From a bacterium (GTDB lineage Bacteria > JAJVIF01): a stretch of DNA of 64,000 bases. Shown in pieces: positions 43,495 to 51,876 of the stretch. Numbering within the stretch: position 1 is the stretch's first letter; each line of letters starts with the position of its first letter. The notes under the pieces were generated by a model that ran no database searches, had not been told where the DNA came from, and was given only the letters and a program-made list of their open reading frames with translations. The position numbers and the translations under genes are program-made. Location of the stretch: the NCBI GenBank assembly GCA_022072165.1, contig JAJVIF010000001.1:833353-897352 (forward strand). Direction: 5' to 3'.

Positions 43495-43929
43495 TTACTC
43501 CGGGCGACGCAGCAGCTTTTCGATGTCTTCTATGTGGGCCGTTTCTTCGATGATGATGGAACGGATCAGGTCTTCCAGCGCAACATCCGCCGGGTCAATC
43601 AGCGGCAGCAGATCCTGATACTTGCGGAGGGCTTCCCGTTCAGACTGCAGGTTTTCCTGGAACATCTGTTCCCAGGTATGTACCCCAGGATCTTCCACCG
43701 GATGGACGAGCGTCGTCGGGTGGCCTCCCAGCGCCGTGATTTTTTCGCCCAGCATCGTGGCGTGGGTCATCGCTTCCGTGGCCTGCGTGCGATAGTAGTC
43801 CCGGATGCCAAACCGGTTGGGGCCGAAGACCATGAAGGAATGATGCAGATACCGCACCATCGCTGTCATTTCATAGGCCAGCAGGTCGTTGAGTCGTGCG
43901 AGCAGCGCTTCGCCTGTCAGATACGTCAT
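43495..43929 (-). CDS. ferritin-like diiron protein between nuoC and nuoD
   Basis: 144 aa from the ATG at 43929, 2 nt after the nuoC stop. A four-helix bundle with bacterioferritin-like ligands: Glu20 (AYEMTAMVRY), Glu52 with His56 (TEAMTHA), a Glu in helix 3 (LQSEREALRKY) and EETAH near the C-terminus. The helix-2 pair is spaced ExxxH instead of the usual ExxH, so the iron site may differ. Such proteins store iron or detoxify it with oxygen or peroxide. Its place inside the nuo operon suggests a link to iron supply for, or protection of, the eight or more clusters of complex I (inference). Not a known complex I subunit. Confidence 0.85.
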   Translation of the reverse strand: MTYLTGEALLARLNDLLAYEMTAMVRYLHHSFMVFGPNRFGIRDYYRTQATEAMTHATMLGEKITALGGHPTTLVHPVEDPGVHTWEQMFQENLQSEREALRKYQDLLPLIDPADVALEDLIRSIIIEETAHIEDIEKLLRRPE

Positions 43930-43931
43930 GG

Positions 43932-44561
43932 CTAGCTGTTCCACCTGTCCATCCACTCATCGGCCAGCGACCCGGTGTGGTCGTGGGACTGGCCGCTGTC
44001 GTTCCACTGCGAAATCAGCTTCTGCTGAAAGTCGCGCAGAGGAGCGCCATCGAGGGGGAAATCCCGCCGGAGCGGATACTCGTCGTACATCCCCGGCGTG
44101 AAGAGTCGCCGGAGATTCGGATGCTTTTCAAACGTGATGCCGAAGAGGTCGTAGACCTCGCACTCATGCCACTCAGCGGCGGGATAAACCGCACAGACGC
44201 TGGGAAAATGCACCGGCGCCTGATCCGGAATCCATGTCTCCAGACGAACCCAGGTCGCCAGACTCCGGCAATAAAGCTGCCAGACCATCTGGAACCCTTC
44301 CCCGGACTTTTCCGGCCAGTGGGCGCAGCTCATGAAGCTGAAGTGGTCGTAGTGACTCTCTTCTTTAAGCAGTTTGAGTGCGGCGATGACCGCGCTGGGG
44401 ACCACCCCAATCACGAGGTTGCCCTGGAAGCCCCGCCATCCGACATAGCCCGTTCCCAGGCGCTCTTCCAGGAGGCGGATCTCGGGGCGTTCAGCAAACT
44501 GCTGTTCGTCCTGCAGCGTGATCCACGCCGCCGGCGGAGTTGGTGGGACGTTCGTCAGCAT
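43932..44561 (-). CDS. nuoC: NADH-quinone oxidoreductase subunit C
   Basis: 209 aa. The 30-kDa subunit of the peripheral arm. The diagnostic C-terminal region is WHECEVYDLFGITFEKHPNL followed by RRLFTPGMY and YPLRRDFPL. The N-terminal 90 residues are a typical variable alpha/beta domain. It lies 33 nt after nuoB and almost touches the ferritin-like gene. Confidence 0.94.
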   Translation of the reverse strand: MLTNVPPTPPAAWITLQDEQQFAERPEIRLLEERLGTGYVGWRGFQGNLVIGVVPSAVIAALKLLKEESHYDHFSFMSCAHWPEKSGEGFQMVWQLYCRSLATWVRLETWIPDQAPVHFPSVCAVYPAAEWHECEVYDLFGITFEKHPNLRRLFTPGMYDEYPLRRDFPLDGAPLRDFQQKLISQWNDSGQSHDHTGSLADEWMDRWNS

Positions 44562-44594
44562 GTCGCGAGCCTCCTTTCGTTCGGGCGGTACAGG

Positions 44595-45170
44595 CTAGAA
44601 GATGATGCCGTGCTCGCGGCGAATCTTGGCCTGCAGTTGCATGAGACCATCGATCAAGGCTTCCGGTCGGGGCGGACAGCCGGGGACGTAGATATCCACG
44701 GGCACGATTCGGTCGACTCCCGGCACCACGGCGTAGTTCTGGAACACCCCGGCGCTGGAGGCACAGGCCCCCATACTGATCACCCATTTGGGGTCGGGCA
44801 TCTGGTCGTAGATCCGGCGCAGGACTGGCGCCATCTTCCAGGAGAGGCGGCCCGCCACAATCATGAGGTCCGCCTGTCGCGGTGAGGCGCGGAAGACTTC
44901 CGAGCCAAAGCGCGCCATGTCGTGGTGGGAAGCCGATGCAGACATCATTTCGATGGCGCAGCAGGCGAGGCCAAACAGGACCGGCCAGACGGAGGAGGAA
45001 CGGATGGCGTTGACGGCATTCTCGACCGTCGTCAGCTGAAAGCCACCATCGGCCAGGGCGGCATTGGGGACACGATTTTTGAGGGTGACACCGGGAGGCA
45101 GAACCAACTCCGCCCCCTGTCGGGAGTCCCCTTCAGGATTGAGACGGGGGGTCAGGACCTTTGACGCCAT
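44595..45170 (-). CDS. nuoB: NADH-quinone oxidoreductase subunit B (cluster N2)
   Basis: 191 aa from the ATG at 45170, which has AAGGAG 7 nt upstream and lies inside the end of nuoA by 19 nt. Holds the terminal N2 cluster next to the quinone. The tandem cysteines in [11 protein letters not shown], then [11 protein letters not shown] and [13 protein letters not shown], are complete. Confidence 0.96.
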   Translation of the reverse strand: MASKVLTPRLNPEGDSRQGAELVLPPGVTLKNRVPNAALADGGFQLTTVENAVNAIRSSSVWPVLFGLACCAIEMMSASASHHDMARFGSEVFRASPRQADLMIVAGRLSWKMAPVLRRIYDQMPDPKWVISMGACASSAGVFQNYAVVPGVDRIVPVDIYVPGCPPRPEALIDGLMQLQAKIRREHGIIF

Positions 45171-45586
45171 TCCAGCGCTCCTTTCGTCCACTCAAAGAGG
45201 AATCCGACGATGAGGATCACCATGAAGGGCGCCAGCATCAGGAGGCCCGTGACGCCGAGTTGTCTGGCCCAGACCGCCCAGGGGTAGAGGAAAATGAGTT
45301 CCACCCCGAAGATCAGGAACATGATGCTGGTGCGGTAGAACTGGATGTGCATCCGCTGCAACACCGGCGCTTCGGGTTCGATGCCGCATTCGTACGGCTG
45401 CAGCTTCACCTTATGGGGTCGCTTCGGTCCGATTTTCTCGGCCAGCACGATGGTCACGAGTGCAAAGCCTGTCGTGAGCAACAGCATGAGCAGAAAGGCC
45501 CAGGCATGGACCTGGTCTGGCAGCGGCTGTCCGGCTGCGGAGCCGTCGGCAAGGACGGCCACCCATGTGAGCGGCATGAGCTTCAC
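45152..45586 (-). CDS. nuoA: NADH-quinone oxidoreductase subunit A
   Basis: 144 aa, three membrane helices. Markers are [14 protein letters not shown] with the loop cysteine, [23 protein letters not shown] and [13 protein letters not shown]. Start choice: GTG 45586 lies 8 nt after the TATAAT box and would be leaderless, as for aroK. ATG 45577 (141 aa) is the alternative. First gene of the nuo operon. Confidence 0.93.
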   Translation of the reverse strand: MKLMPLTWVAVLADGSAAGQPLPDQVHAWAFLLMLLLTTGFALVTIVLAEKIGPKRPHKVKLQPYECGIEPEAPVLQRMHIQFYRTSIMFLIFGVELIFLYPWAVWARQLGVTGLLMLAPFMVILIVGFLFEWTKGALEWRQRS

Positions 45587-45594
45587 CCGGCTGC

Positions 45595-45623
45595 ATTATA
45601 GGGATGTCGGTCCGGCTTGTGAA
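45595..45623 (-). promoter_or_regulatory. nuo operon promoter
   Basis: Minus strand: TTCACA (45618-45623; 5 of 6 to consensus), exactly 17 bp, then TATAAT (45595-45600; perfect). This is the best sigma-70-type promoter in the window. Transcription should begin near 45588, leaving 0-11 nt before nuoA. Confidence 0.75.
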
Positions 45624-45636
45624 ATCCATCACAAGC
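45615..45636. promoter_or_regulatory. CRP/FNR-type operator over the nuo -35 box
   Basis: A perfect 8-bp inverted repeat GCTTGTGA-AATCCA-TCACAAGC. The inner part is TGTGA-N6-TCACA, the consensus of CRP-family sites. It covers the -35 hexamer. Its centre lies about 37 bp upstream of the predicted start, close to but not exactly the class II activator position of -41.5. Activation or repression are both possible. The regulator is not in the window. Confidence 0.6.
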
Positions 45637-45702
45637 AAGGGCTGAATCCGGAGCGTTCAACCCTGATCGAGCGTCAGGACTCTTCAGGATGTGGAATACT
45701 CA

Positions 45703-45723
45703 GGGCACCACCACCCGGTGCCC
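45703..45723 (+). other. stem-loop in the leader of the 45743 gene
   Basis: GGGCACC (45703-45709) and GGTGCCC (45717-45723) form a perfect 7-bp stem with a 7-nt loop, 19 nt before the ATG. There is no T tract. A role in translation control or mRNA stability is possible. Confidence 0.35.
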
Positions 45724-45742
45724 CTGACCGGACCCTCACGCT

Positions 45743-46441
45743 ATGACCACCAATCCCACTACTCCCATTCCTGAAAGCACGTCGACGGCCCGCAAGCGGG
45801 GAGCGCCCTATGGCCCTGGCCTGACTCCGGGGGTCCTGATCGTCGCGGCCCTCGCGTTCTTTTTGATGATGGGGAGTGGCTCCATGGTGTTGGTACAGAC
45901 CCTCAAAGCCACCCAGTCGGAGCTGCAGCAGTGGCCGGTGGCGCGACGCCACCTGGTCCCGCTGGAGGGGGGAGCCGGGAGCGGGGCAGCCATCGGCAAC
46001 GACCCCACAGGCGCAATCGCTGGAGACCGGCCTGTGACATCACAGGCACCTACCGGTCCCATGACGGTCTACGCTGATCCTTGGCTGAAGTACTTCCCGG
46101 AAGTCGAGGCGGCGATGGGGAAGAGTCCGGATATGACCCCGCAGCAGTTCAAGAAGTTCCTGTACACCTCTCCCCGGACCGGCTCCTGGGCCTGGGCGCT
46201 GCTGGACCCGAATTCTCCCTTCTCGCGCACCTACCCCGACTCTCCGCATCTTGCCAGGATGCGTGCCCGGGTCGAGGCTGACAAAGAAGCGATGCAGCTC
46301 GGCTGGCCGGAAGACCCGGAAACTGGCAAGTTCACCGTTGAAGAAGAAAAGCAGGCTCAGGCGACGTTTGATGCCTGGGAGAAAAAGCGACGCCAGCTAC
46401 AGGGGAACGCCGGGAGCTCCTCCACGAAGTCCGGACGCTAG
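45743..46441 (+). CDS. single-pass membrane protein, unknown function
   Basis: 232 aa, not recognised. The N-terminus is polar with several basic residues, followed by one membrane helix at about 28-52 (GVLIVAALAFFLMMGSGSM, then VLVQTL) and an outside domain. That domain contains a Gly/Ala/Pro-rich linker and a helical part with charged residues (MTPQQFKKFLYTSP, VEADKEAMQLGWPEDPETG). Starts without a clear ribosome-binding site. Its stop touches the start region of the next lipoprotein gene, so the two are probably one unit. Confidence 0.7.
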   Translation: MTTNPTTPIPESTSTARKRGAPYGPGLTPGVLIVAALAFFLMMGSGSMVLVQTLKATQSELQQWPVARRHLVPLEGGAGSGAAIGNDPTGAIAGDRPVTSQAPTGPMTVYADPWLKYFPEVEAAMGKSPDMTPQQFKKFLYTSPRTGSWAWALLDPNSPFSRTYPDSPHLARMRARVEADKEAMQLGWPEDPETGKFTVEEEKQAQATFDAWEKKRRQLQGNAGSSSTKSGR

Positions 46442-46467
46442 TGGATCCCCTCTCCTGCTCGACTACT

Positions 46468-47085
46468 ATGCGTTTCATGCGACTCCTCGCAGCTCTCTGT
46501 CCCGGACTCACCGTGCTGTTGCTGACCGGCTGCCCGACTCCAGCGGCCAGGCAGGGGGGGGAACCTGTGGAGAAACCACAATCAGGTGCAGTGGCCTCGC
46601 CTGAGGACACCTCGTCGCCAGAGCCGGCCACCAAACCCGGACTCCTCGGCACCCCCAAGGGCGAAACCGATTCGCCGTTGACGCTCCAGCTCTACTTTGA
46701 TTCGCTGGCTATGGATGGTCGGGAGTTCAGCCCTGATGAAGACATCCCGCTGACCATTGTGTTCTGCAACACGGGGAACGTGCCACTGGAAGGGGTACAG
46801 GTTCGGGTCATTACGGGTAGTTTTGCCAAACCAACCGATGACACTTTCACGCAGTTTGCGCCGCTCCCGACCGGACTCCTCCCGGCGGGCATCGACTGCG
46901 CCGATCCCAGTCGGGCGATCCGCATCCCCCTGGTACTGTCCAGCACCAGAACATTGAAGCCCAGGCAAGGGATCAGCATTTCACCGATCGTGGTGGTCCG
47001 CTGGCGTGATTCCCTGGAAACCTACGATTGCCCGTTCAAAATTGTGCTGCGCGCGCCGGCGGAGCCGTCTACCGCATCCGAATAA
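46468..47085 (+). CDS. small secreted lipoprotein with an Ig-like domain
   Basis: 205 aa from the ATG at 46468; an earlier GTG at 46441 is possible. Lipobox LLTGC (Cys22). A Pro/Glu/Ser linker of about 50 residues leads to a domain of beta strands (LTLQLYFDSLAMDGREF, then IPLTIVFCNTGNVPLEGVQV) that resembles bacterial Ig-like or CARDB-type domains. Two Cys could form a disulfide. Unknown role. The last 17 nt overlap the convergent permease gene. Confidence 0.72.
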   Translation: MRFMRLLAALCPGLTVLLLTGCPTPAARQGGEPVEKPQSGAVASPEDTSSPEPATKPGLLGTPKGETDSPLTLQLYFDSLAMDGREFSPDEDIPLTIVFCNTGNVPLEGVQVRVITGSFAKPTDDTFTQFAPLPTGLLPAGIDCADPSRAIRIPLVLSSTRTLKPRQGISISPIVVVRWRDSLETYDCPFKIVLRAPAEPSTASE

Positions 47086-48304
47086 AGAGGTACGAGGCCA
47101 GGACGAAGAAGATGAGGTTGGTTCCCCATGCGGCCAACTCCGGCGGCTGGACGATGCCGGAGTCGCCGAGATTCCGCAGGATCGCGTTGATGATGTAGTA
47201 CCAGAAGATGGTCATCAGGGCGAAAAAGACCCCGGAAAACTTTTCCCGTCGCGGATTGACAATGCCGAAGATAAACGCCACGAAGGCGAAGATCGTGCAG
47301 GCCACCGGCGTGGAGTACTTGAACGCCAGTTGTGTCCTGAGCTTCGTCGGATTCTTCCCGACAGTCTGAAAACGGCGCGCCGTTTCGCTTAAGTCGGCGG
47401 CGGACTGATACTCCGCTGACTGCTCGGACTCTTCGATGTTCTGGAGCTTCTCCGGAAAGGCGAACCGGACAGTCGCTGGCTCCAGCTCTTCTTTGCTCCA
47501 GAGCTCCCATCCCTCAAACTCGGCGGCTGGATTCCAGGCAAACAACTGGTACCGGACCTTGGAGTATTCCCCGACCACCAGGGTGTCGCCATCGAAGCGT
47601 CCTTCCATGGCGGTCCAGTAGTGCAGGCGATCGTCGGTCTTATCGGTGGTTTCTTGGTCTTCGTGCCAGACTACAAACGGGCGCTGCAGGGTTCGGGTCC
47701 GCTTCTCGTAGACTGGCGTATAGATGATGCGTCCCTGCTCATCCCGGAAAAAGACATTGCGCGGGGCGAAGCGATCCTCCTTCGACACATGGGTCCGGCG
47801 GAGTTCTGCCGCATAGCGACCGACTTGGGGCAACCAGCGCTCGGCCAGAAAGTAGTTCAGGATCGACAGCAGAATCCCGACGAAAAGGACCGGCAGCAGG
47901 ATCCGCCCGAGACTGGCCCCTCCGGACCGCATGGCGATGAGTTCCGAGTCCCGCCCCATCCGTCCGATAGCGAGCATGACGCCGAAGGTCGTGGCAATCG
48001 GCAAGGACCGCACCATGGACGCTGGTGCTTCGAGAAGAGACAACAGCGCCAGGATCTGCGCCGGCACCGGGTGGGTCTTGCTGAAAAGGAAGTCCGCGTT
48101 CGCGTAGAAGTTGTTCCCCACGATGAGAATCGCAAAACCCAGGATGCAGAAAAAGACGACTGAGACCATCTCCATTGCGACATACCGGTCGATGATCGGG
48201 ATCGGATTCCGCAGCCAGGCGCGTCGCTGCCGGGTCCGGGCAGGACGCTCGGCGGGGTCCGGGGTTTCATTGATCGCGGCGGGTCGTCGCTTCAACCAGG
48301 TCAT
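47069..48304 (-). CDS. LptF/LptG-family permease (YjgP/YjgQ type)
   Basis: 411 aa. With LptB these permeases extract lipopolysaccharide from the inner membrane. Three N-terminal helices (one contains MEMVSVVFFCILGFAILIVG), a periplasmic beta-jellyroll and three C-terminal helices. The family block is GRMGRDSELIAMRSGGAS. A charged N-terminal extension of about 35 residues precedes the first helix. The start overlaps the stop of the sister gene (ATGA). I cannot say which is LptF and which LptG. This is the main sign of an outer membrane here. Confidence 0.88.
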   Translation of the reverse strand: MTWLKRRPAAINETPDPAERPARTRQRRAWLRNPIPIIDRYVAMEMVSVVFFCILGFAILIVGNNFYANADFLFSKTHPVPAQILALLSLLEAPASMVRSLPIATTFGVMLAIGRMGRDSELIAMRSGGASLGRILLPVLFVGILLSILNYFLAERWLPQVGRYAAELRRTHVSKEDRFAPRNVFFRDEQGRIIYTPVYEKRTRTLQRPFVVWHEDQETTDKTDDRLHYWTAMEGRFDGDTLVVGEYSKVRYQLFAWNPAAEFEGWELWSKEELEPATVRFAFPEKLQNIEESEQSAEYQSAADLSETARRFQTVGKNPTKLRTQLAFKYSTPVACTIFAFVAFIFGIVNPRREKFSGVFFALMTIFWYYIINAILRNLGDSGIVQPPELAAWGTNLIFFVLASYLFIRMR

Positions 48305-49377
48305 CGTCGGCTCATAAACAGCAGGGGCAGCCCGAAGATAAAGAAGACGATGTTCTGGCTCCAGGCTGCGAGCATCGGATCAATTGTCCCCTTCTGCCCG
48401 AGACTTCGGGAAATCGTCATGAGCACCCAATAGACCATGATCAGCACCAGGCCGATGAGGATCCCGGAGTAGTTTTCCTTGCGGGGGGTACTCACGACAA
48501 AGAGCAGCCCGACCATTGCGAAAGCGAGATTTGCCACCGGAATGGAGAACTTGAAGTAGTAGTCGGTTTTGATCGACGACACCGGGATGCCGCTCTCTTC
48601 GTAGTCGTCGATGAAGCTCTTCAGCGAACTGGCGTTCTGCTCCTGCGCCGTTTTTTGATTGCCAAACATCTGCCGGATTTCCCGGGAGATGTCAGTCCGG
48701 TACTCTTCGAAGTTGGCATTCCGTTCGACCGACCCGTTGCCATCGAACTCGAAGGTGGTCCCATCGGTCAGCCGCAGGTAGCGCTCATCGATCGTCCCGG
48801 CACTCGCCATGGTCACATTGGGATACCCGCTGTCCTGACGGATCTCAAAGACCAGGACATTCCCCAGCCCCTGCGATCGCTGGTCATAAGCCGAGGAGTA
48901 GATCACCTTGTCGCCGGGGATTTTGAAGAAGACATTGGCATCGGCCTGCTCCATCACTTCGGTCATCCAGAACTGCCGGATGTAGTTTTGGCTGATGTGG
49001 TTCGCCTGGGGCACGACCACCTCATTCAGCACGAACGAGCCGACACTCACCACAGCGGCCATGCCCAGGACCGGGAGAATGATCCGCTGGAACGAAATGC
49101 CCCCGGTCCGCATGGCGATGAGCTCAGAGTCCTTGCCCAGCCGTCCCATGCAAAGGAAGACCGCAAAGATGGTGGCGACCGGCATCCCCAGGACAATCAT
49201 GGCCGGAGCCCGGAGGAGCAGAATTTGGCTGATGATCCAGAAAGGAATCCGCTTACCCGTGATGAGGTCGCTCATGATGTAGGCGGTGTTGCCGGTCATG
49301 AGCACGACGAAGCCGACGGTCACGGCCACGAAGTAGACCAGGAACTCCTTCACCATGTAGCGGTCGAGAATGCTCAT
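48301..49377 (-). CDS. LptF/LptG-family permease (YjgP/YjgQ type), upstream partner
   Basis: 358 aa from the ATG at 49377 (AAGG upstream); a start at 49395 is less likely. Same architecture as its neighbour: ILDRYMVKEFLVYFVAVTVGF, the block GRLGKDSELIAMRTGGIS, a periplasmic domain and three C-terminal helices. The two genes are coupled by ATGA, as expected for subunits of one heterodimer. lptB is not in the window. Confidence 0.88.
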   Translation of the reverse strand: MSILDRYMVKEFLVYFVAVTVGFVVLMTGNTAYIMSDLITGKRIPFWIISQILLLRAPAMIVLGMPVATIFAVFLCMGRLGKDSELIAMRTGGISFQRIILPVLGMAAVVSVGSFVLNEVVVPQANHISQNYIRQFWMTEVMEQADANVFFKIPGDKVIYSSAYDQRSQGLGNVLVFEIRQDSGYPNVTMASAGTIDERYLRLTDGTTFEFDGNGSVERNANFEEYRTDISREIRQMFGNQKTAQEQNASSLKSFIDDYEESGIPVSSIKTDYYFKFSIPVANLAFAMVGLLFVVSTPRKENYSGILIGLVLIMVYWVLMTISRSLGQKGTIDPMLAAWSQNIVFFIFGLPLLFMSRR

Positions 49378-49437
49378 GAGGCCTTCGCGGGCCACTCCTT
49401 CAGCGAGCCTAAAGGTTCTGGAGTCCAGACAGCAACG

Positions 49438-49461
49438 GCGGGGCCATTGTTCAGGCCCCGC
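49438..49461 (-). terminator. hairpin between hflX and the permease pair
   Basis: GCGGGGCC / GGCCCCGC, 8 bp perfect with an 8-nt loop, in the gap 49378-49522. The minus-strand sequence after it has few T residues, so it may be a weak terminator for hflX or only a leader element. Confidence 0.45.
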
Positions 49462-49522
49462 GCTGCGCCAGCATCGAGTGTAGCAATCCCTGATTCTGAG
49501 GGGGGTTTCTGGACTTTAAGAG

Positions 49523-50719
49523 CTACTCTGGCGATGGGACAGAGTCCGGAGAGTCGACAGGCTCGGGCAACTCCAGCGGCCAGCCGGTATCGATGGCGAT
49601 TTCCTGCAGTTTCAGCGCCACCTGGCTCAGCAGCTGCGGGACTCCATCCCCGGTGAGAGCGGAGACATACGCGGTCCCCTCCCGGGGAGTCGCGGGGACC
49701 TGCGCCGCCTGGTCGATTTTGTTGTAGACCACGAGCATGGGGAGGTCCCCAGCCCCGATTTCTTCCAGTGTTTCCAGGACCACCTGCTCCTTCGCCACAT
49801 ACTCCGGGTCGGAGCGGTCAACTACCACCAGCAGGAGGTCAGCTTCCCGGGCCTCTTCCAGGGTCGACTTAAACGCTTCTACCAGCGTGGTAGGGAGCCG
49901 GGCGATGAAGCCGACCGTGTCGGTCAAAAGGACTTCCCGTCGCAACGCTGGTACGAAACCGCGACGAGTGAGGGGATCCAGGGTGGCGAAGAGGCGATCA
50001 TCCGCGTAGGCCTCCGCTCCAGTGAGCTGATTGAGGAGGGTGCTCTTCCCGGCATTGGTGTACCCAACCAGCGCCACCACTGGCATGCGTCGGGAGCGGC
50101 GACCACTCCGCTGGGTGCTCCGGACCGTCGTGAGCTTTTTCAGTTCCCGGCGCAGCTGATCAATCCGGATCCGGACTCGCCGCCGATCCATTTCCAGCTG
50201 GGACTCTCCTGGCCCCCGGGTCCCGATACCGCCTGTCACGGCACCTGCAGCTTCGTAGAGTTCCCCCATCCGGAGCCGGGGGAGCTCGTAGAGGAGCTGC
50301 GCGAGTTCTACCTGGAGCTTGCCGTCGCTGGAAGTGGCCCGCTGCGCGAAAATATCGAGGATGACTTCGGTCCGGTCCACCACCGGGCGGCGCAGGATTT
50401 TCTCCAGATTGCGTCGCTGCGACCCCTTGAGTTCCCCATCGAAGATAACCAGGGTCGCATCGGCAGCCTCAGCGGCCCCTTTGATACGCTCCACCATGTC
50501 CCGGGAAACGAGTGTCCCGGCCTGGGGCTGGACATCGTGCTGCACCATCACATCCACGATCTCCACCAGTGCTGAGTGGGCCAGGGCGGCCAGTTCCATG
50601 ACGGACTGGTCGGCATCGAAAGATTCGCCGCGCAGGTTGTAGCCGAAGAGAATCGCCCGATCCTGGCGAGTCGCTGCGGTCGAAGGAAGCTCCGGCGCTG
50701 GAACCGACGGTCGTGGCAT
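49523..50719 (-). CDS. hflX: ribosome-associated GTPase HflX
   Basis: 398 aa from the ATG at 50719. HflX binds the 50S subunit and splits stalled ribosomes. The N-terminal HflX domain (ATLVIFDGELKGSQRRNLE, then a TEVILDIFAQRA helix and GPGESQLEMDRRR) is followed by the GTPase domain with GYTNAGKST, DTVGF and NKID. The start shares a base with the stop of the radical SAM gene (TGATG), so translation of the two is linked. Confidence 0.94.
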   Translation of the reverse strand: MPRPSVPAPELPSTAATRQDRAILFGYNLRGESFDADQSVMELAALAHSALVEIVDVMVQHDVQPQAGTLVSRDMVERIKGAAEAADATLVIFDGELKGSQRRNLEKILRRPVVDRTEVILDIFAQRATSSDGKLQVELAQLLYELPRLRMGELYEAAGAVTGGIGTRGPGESQLEMDRRRVRIRIDQLRRELKKLTTVRSTQRSGRRSRRMPVVALVGYTNAGKSTLLNQLTGAEAYADDRLFATLDPLTRRGFVPALRREVLLTDTVGFIARLPTTLVEAFKSTLEEAREADLLLVVVDRSDPEYVAKEQVVLETLEEIGAGDLPMLVVYNKIDQAAQVPATPREGTAYVSALTGDGVPQLLSQVALKLQEIAIDTGWPLELPEPVDSPDSVPSPE

Positions 50720-51876
50720 CAGGCGGTCATTATGCGCACTTTCCGCGGGGTTCGTGTTCGCGATGGGACATGCGCCTGCGCCACGCCCTGGTACCACGTC
50801 ACTTCCCGCAAGTCATCCAGCCAGTAAGCCGATTCGTCCCGGTGACACACCAGGAACCGCCCCTCATCTGCTTTGCGATGGGCCCGGTGATAACGCAGAT
50901 AGAGGAAGCGCTGATCGAGCCCCACGACTTCGACCTTCCCGGTGGCATGGGACATACAGAAGCGGGCGCGGCATTCCAGTCCGCTCAATCCCTGCTTCGC
51001 TTGCTCAAAAAGCTGAAAGCCCTGCACGATGGGGACTTCGAAGGGGGCGTTGCCGGCGGTTGGACGTCCCTGGAAGAGGTAGTACTGCGGCGCACCGATC
51101 CAGGCCATTTGCTGGAAGAGGTCGTGCAGGACCCCGGCATCATCGTTCACGCCCCGAATCAGGGGGCACTGATTCACGACAATCACACCGAGGTTCATTA
51201 CACACTCAAGTCCCTCGATGGCGCTTGGTGTCAGCTCCCTGGGGTGATCAAAATGGGCCATGAGGTAGATGCGCTTGCCAGGAGTCGAGCATTCCCGCAG
51301 GGCCTGCTGCAGGGGGACGTCATCCAGAATGCGCCAGGGATTAAACGCCGGCATCTTGCTCCCCAGCCGGATCGTCCGTACATGATCGACTTCCCTTAAT
51401 GCCTGCAGTATCTCCGTCAGACGCCGGGTCGAAAGCAGCAGCGGATCGCCACCAGTCAGCAGCACATTGGTGATTTCCGGATGCCGGGCGATGTAAGCCA
51501 GCCCAGCCGAGACATCCAGCGACACTTCATCGTTGTCGTTCATAAAGAGCCGCTTGCGGAAGCAGTACCGACAGTACGCGCCGCAGACTTCGTTGCAGAG
51601 CAGCAGCGCCGTGTCCCGGTACTTGTGCTGCAGCCCTTTCACAGGCGTGTGGGCGGCTTCGTTTGAGGCATCCAGCGTCCCCCATTCTTCCAGTTCTCCC
51701 ACATGGGGAATAATCAGCTGACGAATGGGGTCAGCCGGGTCAGCCCAGTCAATCAGCCCCAGGTAGTAATCGTTGACCCGAAAGGCGTAGCGCTGCGCCA
51801 CCGCTTCCAGTGGCCCGCGCTCCGTCTCCGGAATACCGGGAATTTGCGCAAGGTCGGTGATGTATCTGGGAGCCAT
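50719..51876 (-). CDS. KamA-family radical SAM protein (lysine 2,3-aminomutase-like)
   Basis: 385 aa from the ATG at 51876, with GGAGG 5 nt upstream; a GTG at 51882 overlaps that site. Radical SAM cluster motif Cys98-x3-Cys102-x2-Cys105 (CGAYCRYCFRKR), then LLTGGDPLLLS and GVIVVNQCPLIRGVND. The family uses a 4Fe-4S cluster, S-adenosylmethionine and PLP for amino-group migration. The PLP-lysine region reads SHATGKVEVVG in place of the glycine-rich segment of classic lysine 2,3-aminomutase, so the substrate may be something other than free lysine (an EF-P-type target is one option). Coupled to hflX. Confidence 0.86.
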   Translation of the reverse strand: MAPRYITDLAQIPGIPETERGPLEAVAQRYAFRVNDYYLGLIDWADPADPIRQLIIPHVGELEEWGTLDASNEAAHTPVKGLQHKYRDTALLLCNEVCGAYCRYCFRKRLFMNDNDEVSLDVSAGLAYIARHPEITNVLLTGGDPLLLSTRRLTEILQALREVDHVRTIRLGSKMPAFNPWRILDDVPLQQALRECSTPGKRIYLMAHFDHPRELTPSAIEGLECVMNLGVIVVNQCPLIRGVNDDAGVLHDLFQQMAWIGAPQYYLFQGRPTAGNAPFEVPIVQGFQLFEQAKQGLSGLECRARFCMSHATGKVEVVGLDQRFLYLRYHRAHRKADEGRFLVCHRDESAYWLDDLREVTWYQGVAQAHVPSRTRTPRKVRIMTA

